NCBI GenBank assembly: GCA_031281635.1
Contig: JAITFC010000018.1
Coordinates: 1-5,437, forward strand
DNA length: 5,437 nt
DNA from: Puniceicoccales bacterium
GTDB lineage: Bacteria > Verrucomicrobiota > Verrucomicrobiia > Opitutales > JAIRLM01
Reading direction: 5' to 3'
Shown here: positions 5,012-5,437 of the stretch, piece after piece
Numbering within the stretch: the first letter of the stretch is position 1
Layout of the letters: each line of letters begins with the position of its first letter
Notes under the pieces: model-generated
The model's database searches: none
Told to the model about the DNA's origin: nothing
The model's input: the letters and a program-made list of their open reading frames with translations, nothing else
Position numbers and translations under genes: made by a program

Positions 5012-5437
5012 GTGATTCCGATCAAAACAGACGACGAAATAGCGGGAATGCGCGCGGCCGGGAAAATTACAGCCGAAGTTCTGGACATTGCTTGCCGGGC
5101 TGTCCGCGCTGGCGTGAGCACCTTGGATGTGGACCAACTTATTGCGCGGGAACTAGCTGTCCGAGGAGCGAAAAGTGCTTCGTTCGGATATGCTCCAGGT
5201 TCACAGCGTCCTTTCCCGGCGCAAGCTTGTATTTCCATTAATGACGAGGTGGTTCATGGAATCCCATCTCCGACGCGATTTATTGGCGATGGCGATGTCG
5301 TAAGTATCGATTTGGTAGTCGCTTATGAAGGATTTATGGGAGATTCTACGCGGACAGTCATTGTTGGCGAGGTGAGCCCTAGGGTTGCTCAGCTTGTTCA
5401 TGAGACAGAAGTGGCTCTGTATCAAGGAATTGCCCAG
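5012..5437 (+). CDS. map: Type I methionine aminopeptidase, N-terminal part (partial)
   Basis: MAP removes the initiator methionine from nascent cytosolic proteins when the second residue is small, using two divalent metal ions. 142 codons are visible and the frame is open at the window edge. The opening I-K-T-D-D-E-I-A-G-M-R-A-A-G-K (4-18) is the family start and has no N-terminal extension. ISINDEVVHGIPSP (74-87) holds the substrate-binding His (H82, equivalent to E. coli H79). GDGDVVSIDLVVAYEGFMGD (92-111) supplies the first two metal ligands, D100 and D111 (E. coli D97 and D108). The remaining ligands (one His and two Glu) lie beyond the window, so completeness cannot be judged. The start is GTG 5012, backed by AAAGGAG and family alignment; the next in-frame Met is residue 13. 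It follows secY by 15 bp with no adk between them, a known arrangement in several phyla. Confidence 0.96.
   Translation, partial: MIPIKTDDEIAGMRAAGKITAEVLDIACRAVRAGVSTLDVDQLIARELAVRGAKSASFGYAPGSQRPFPAQACISINDEVVHGIPSPTRFIGDGDVVSIDLVVAYEGFMGDSTRTVIVGEVSPRVAQLVHETEVALYQGIAQ

Noticed and set aside
4828..5238. Reverse-strand ORF of 136 codons across the secY-map junction
   Set aside because: It is antisense to conserved secY and map sequence and has no recognisable domain or ribosome binding site.
4966..5241. Forward ORF of 91 codons bridging secY and map in another frame
   Set aside because: It overlaps both genes out of frame; the map frame starting at GTG 5012 has strong MAP motifs and a Shine-Dalgarno.

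Overview
The window is a single-strand stretch of the conserved bacterial spc ribosomal-protein operon. In order on the + strand it carries the end of rplX (L24), rplE (L5), rpsN (S14), rpsH (S8), rplF (L6), rplR (L18), rpsE (S5), rplO (L15), secY, and the first 142 codons of map (type I methionine aminopeptidase). All genes point the same way. Gaps are 4 to 25 bp, except for 101 bp between rplX and rplE. I saw no RNA genes, mobile elements, CRISPR arrays or terminators. No reverse-strand ORF resembles a real protein.

The organism is a bacterium: the gene set is bacterial, several starts have a GGAGG- or AGGTGA-type Shine-Dalgarno sequence, and SecY is bacterial. The zinc-free 101-residue S14, the wording of S5 and SecY (for example RRFSFSALVVVGD, YNMFTGGALLKGAVFGLGIMP, MTRLTFAGAIFLTAVALLPD) and the secY-map junction recall Verrucomicrobiota, perhaps the Opitutae/Puniceicoccales side. 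This is an impression from memory and not a placement; I put it near 50%. Several usually conserved ribosomal-protein positions are altered (L24 C-terminus, the L5 'MGVG' site, the L15 'GGQ' site), and A/T homopolymers of 8 nt recur inside essential genes. Both would fit a fast-evolving, possibly host-associated lineage, but neither proves it.

Layout: 1-110 is the L24 tail. 111-211 is an AT-rich spacer with a small hairpin and no Shine-Dalgarno before rplE. 212-3467 holds seven ribosomal proteins, with rpmD (L30) missing from its usual place between rpsE and rplO. 3488-4996 is secY, with an extra hydrophobic C-terminal segment. 5012-5437 is the N-terminal part of map, running off the window.

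The products build the 50S subunit (L24, L5, L6, L18, L15) and the 30S subunit (S14, S8, S5), form the protein-conducting channel that docks on the ribosome exit site (SecY), and trim the initiator methionine from nascent chains (MAP). This is core housekeeping DNA. I found no evidence of an undescribed system. The points worth a second look are the rplX-rplE spacer, the absent L30, the rpsE start and the SecY tail.
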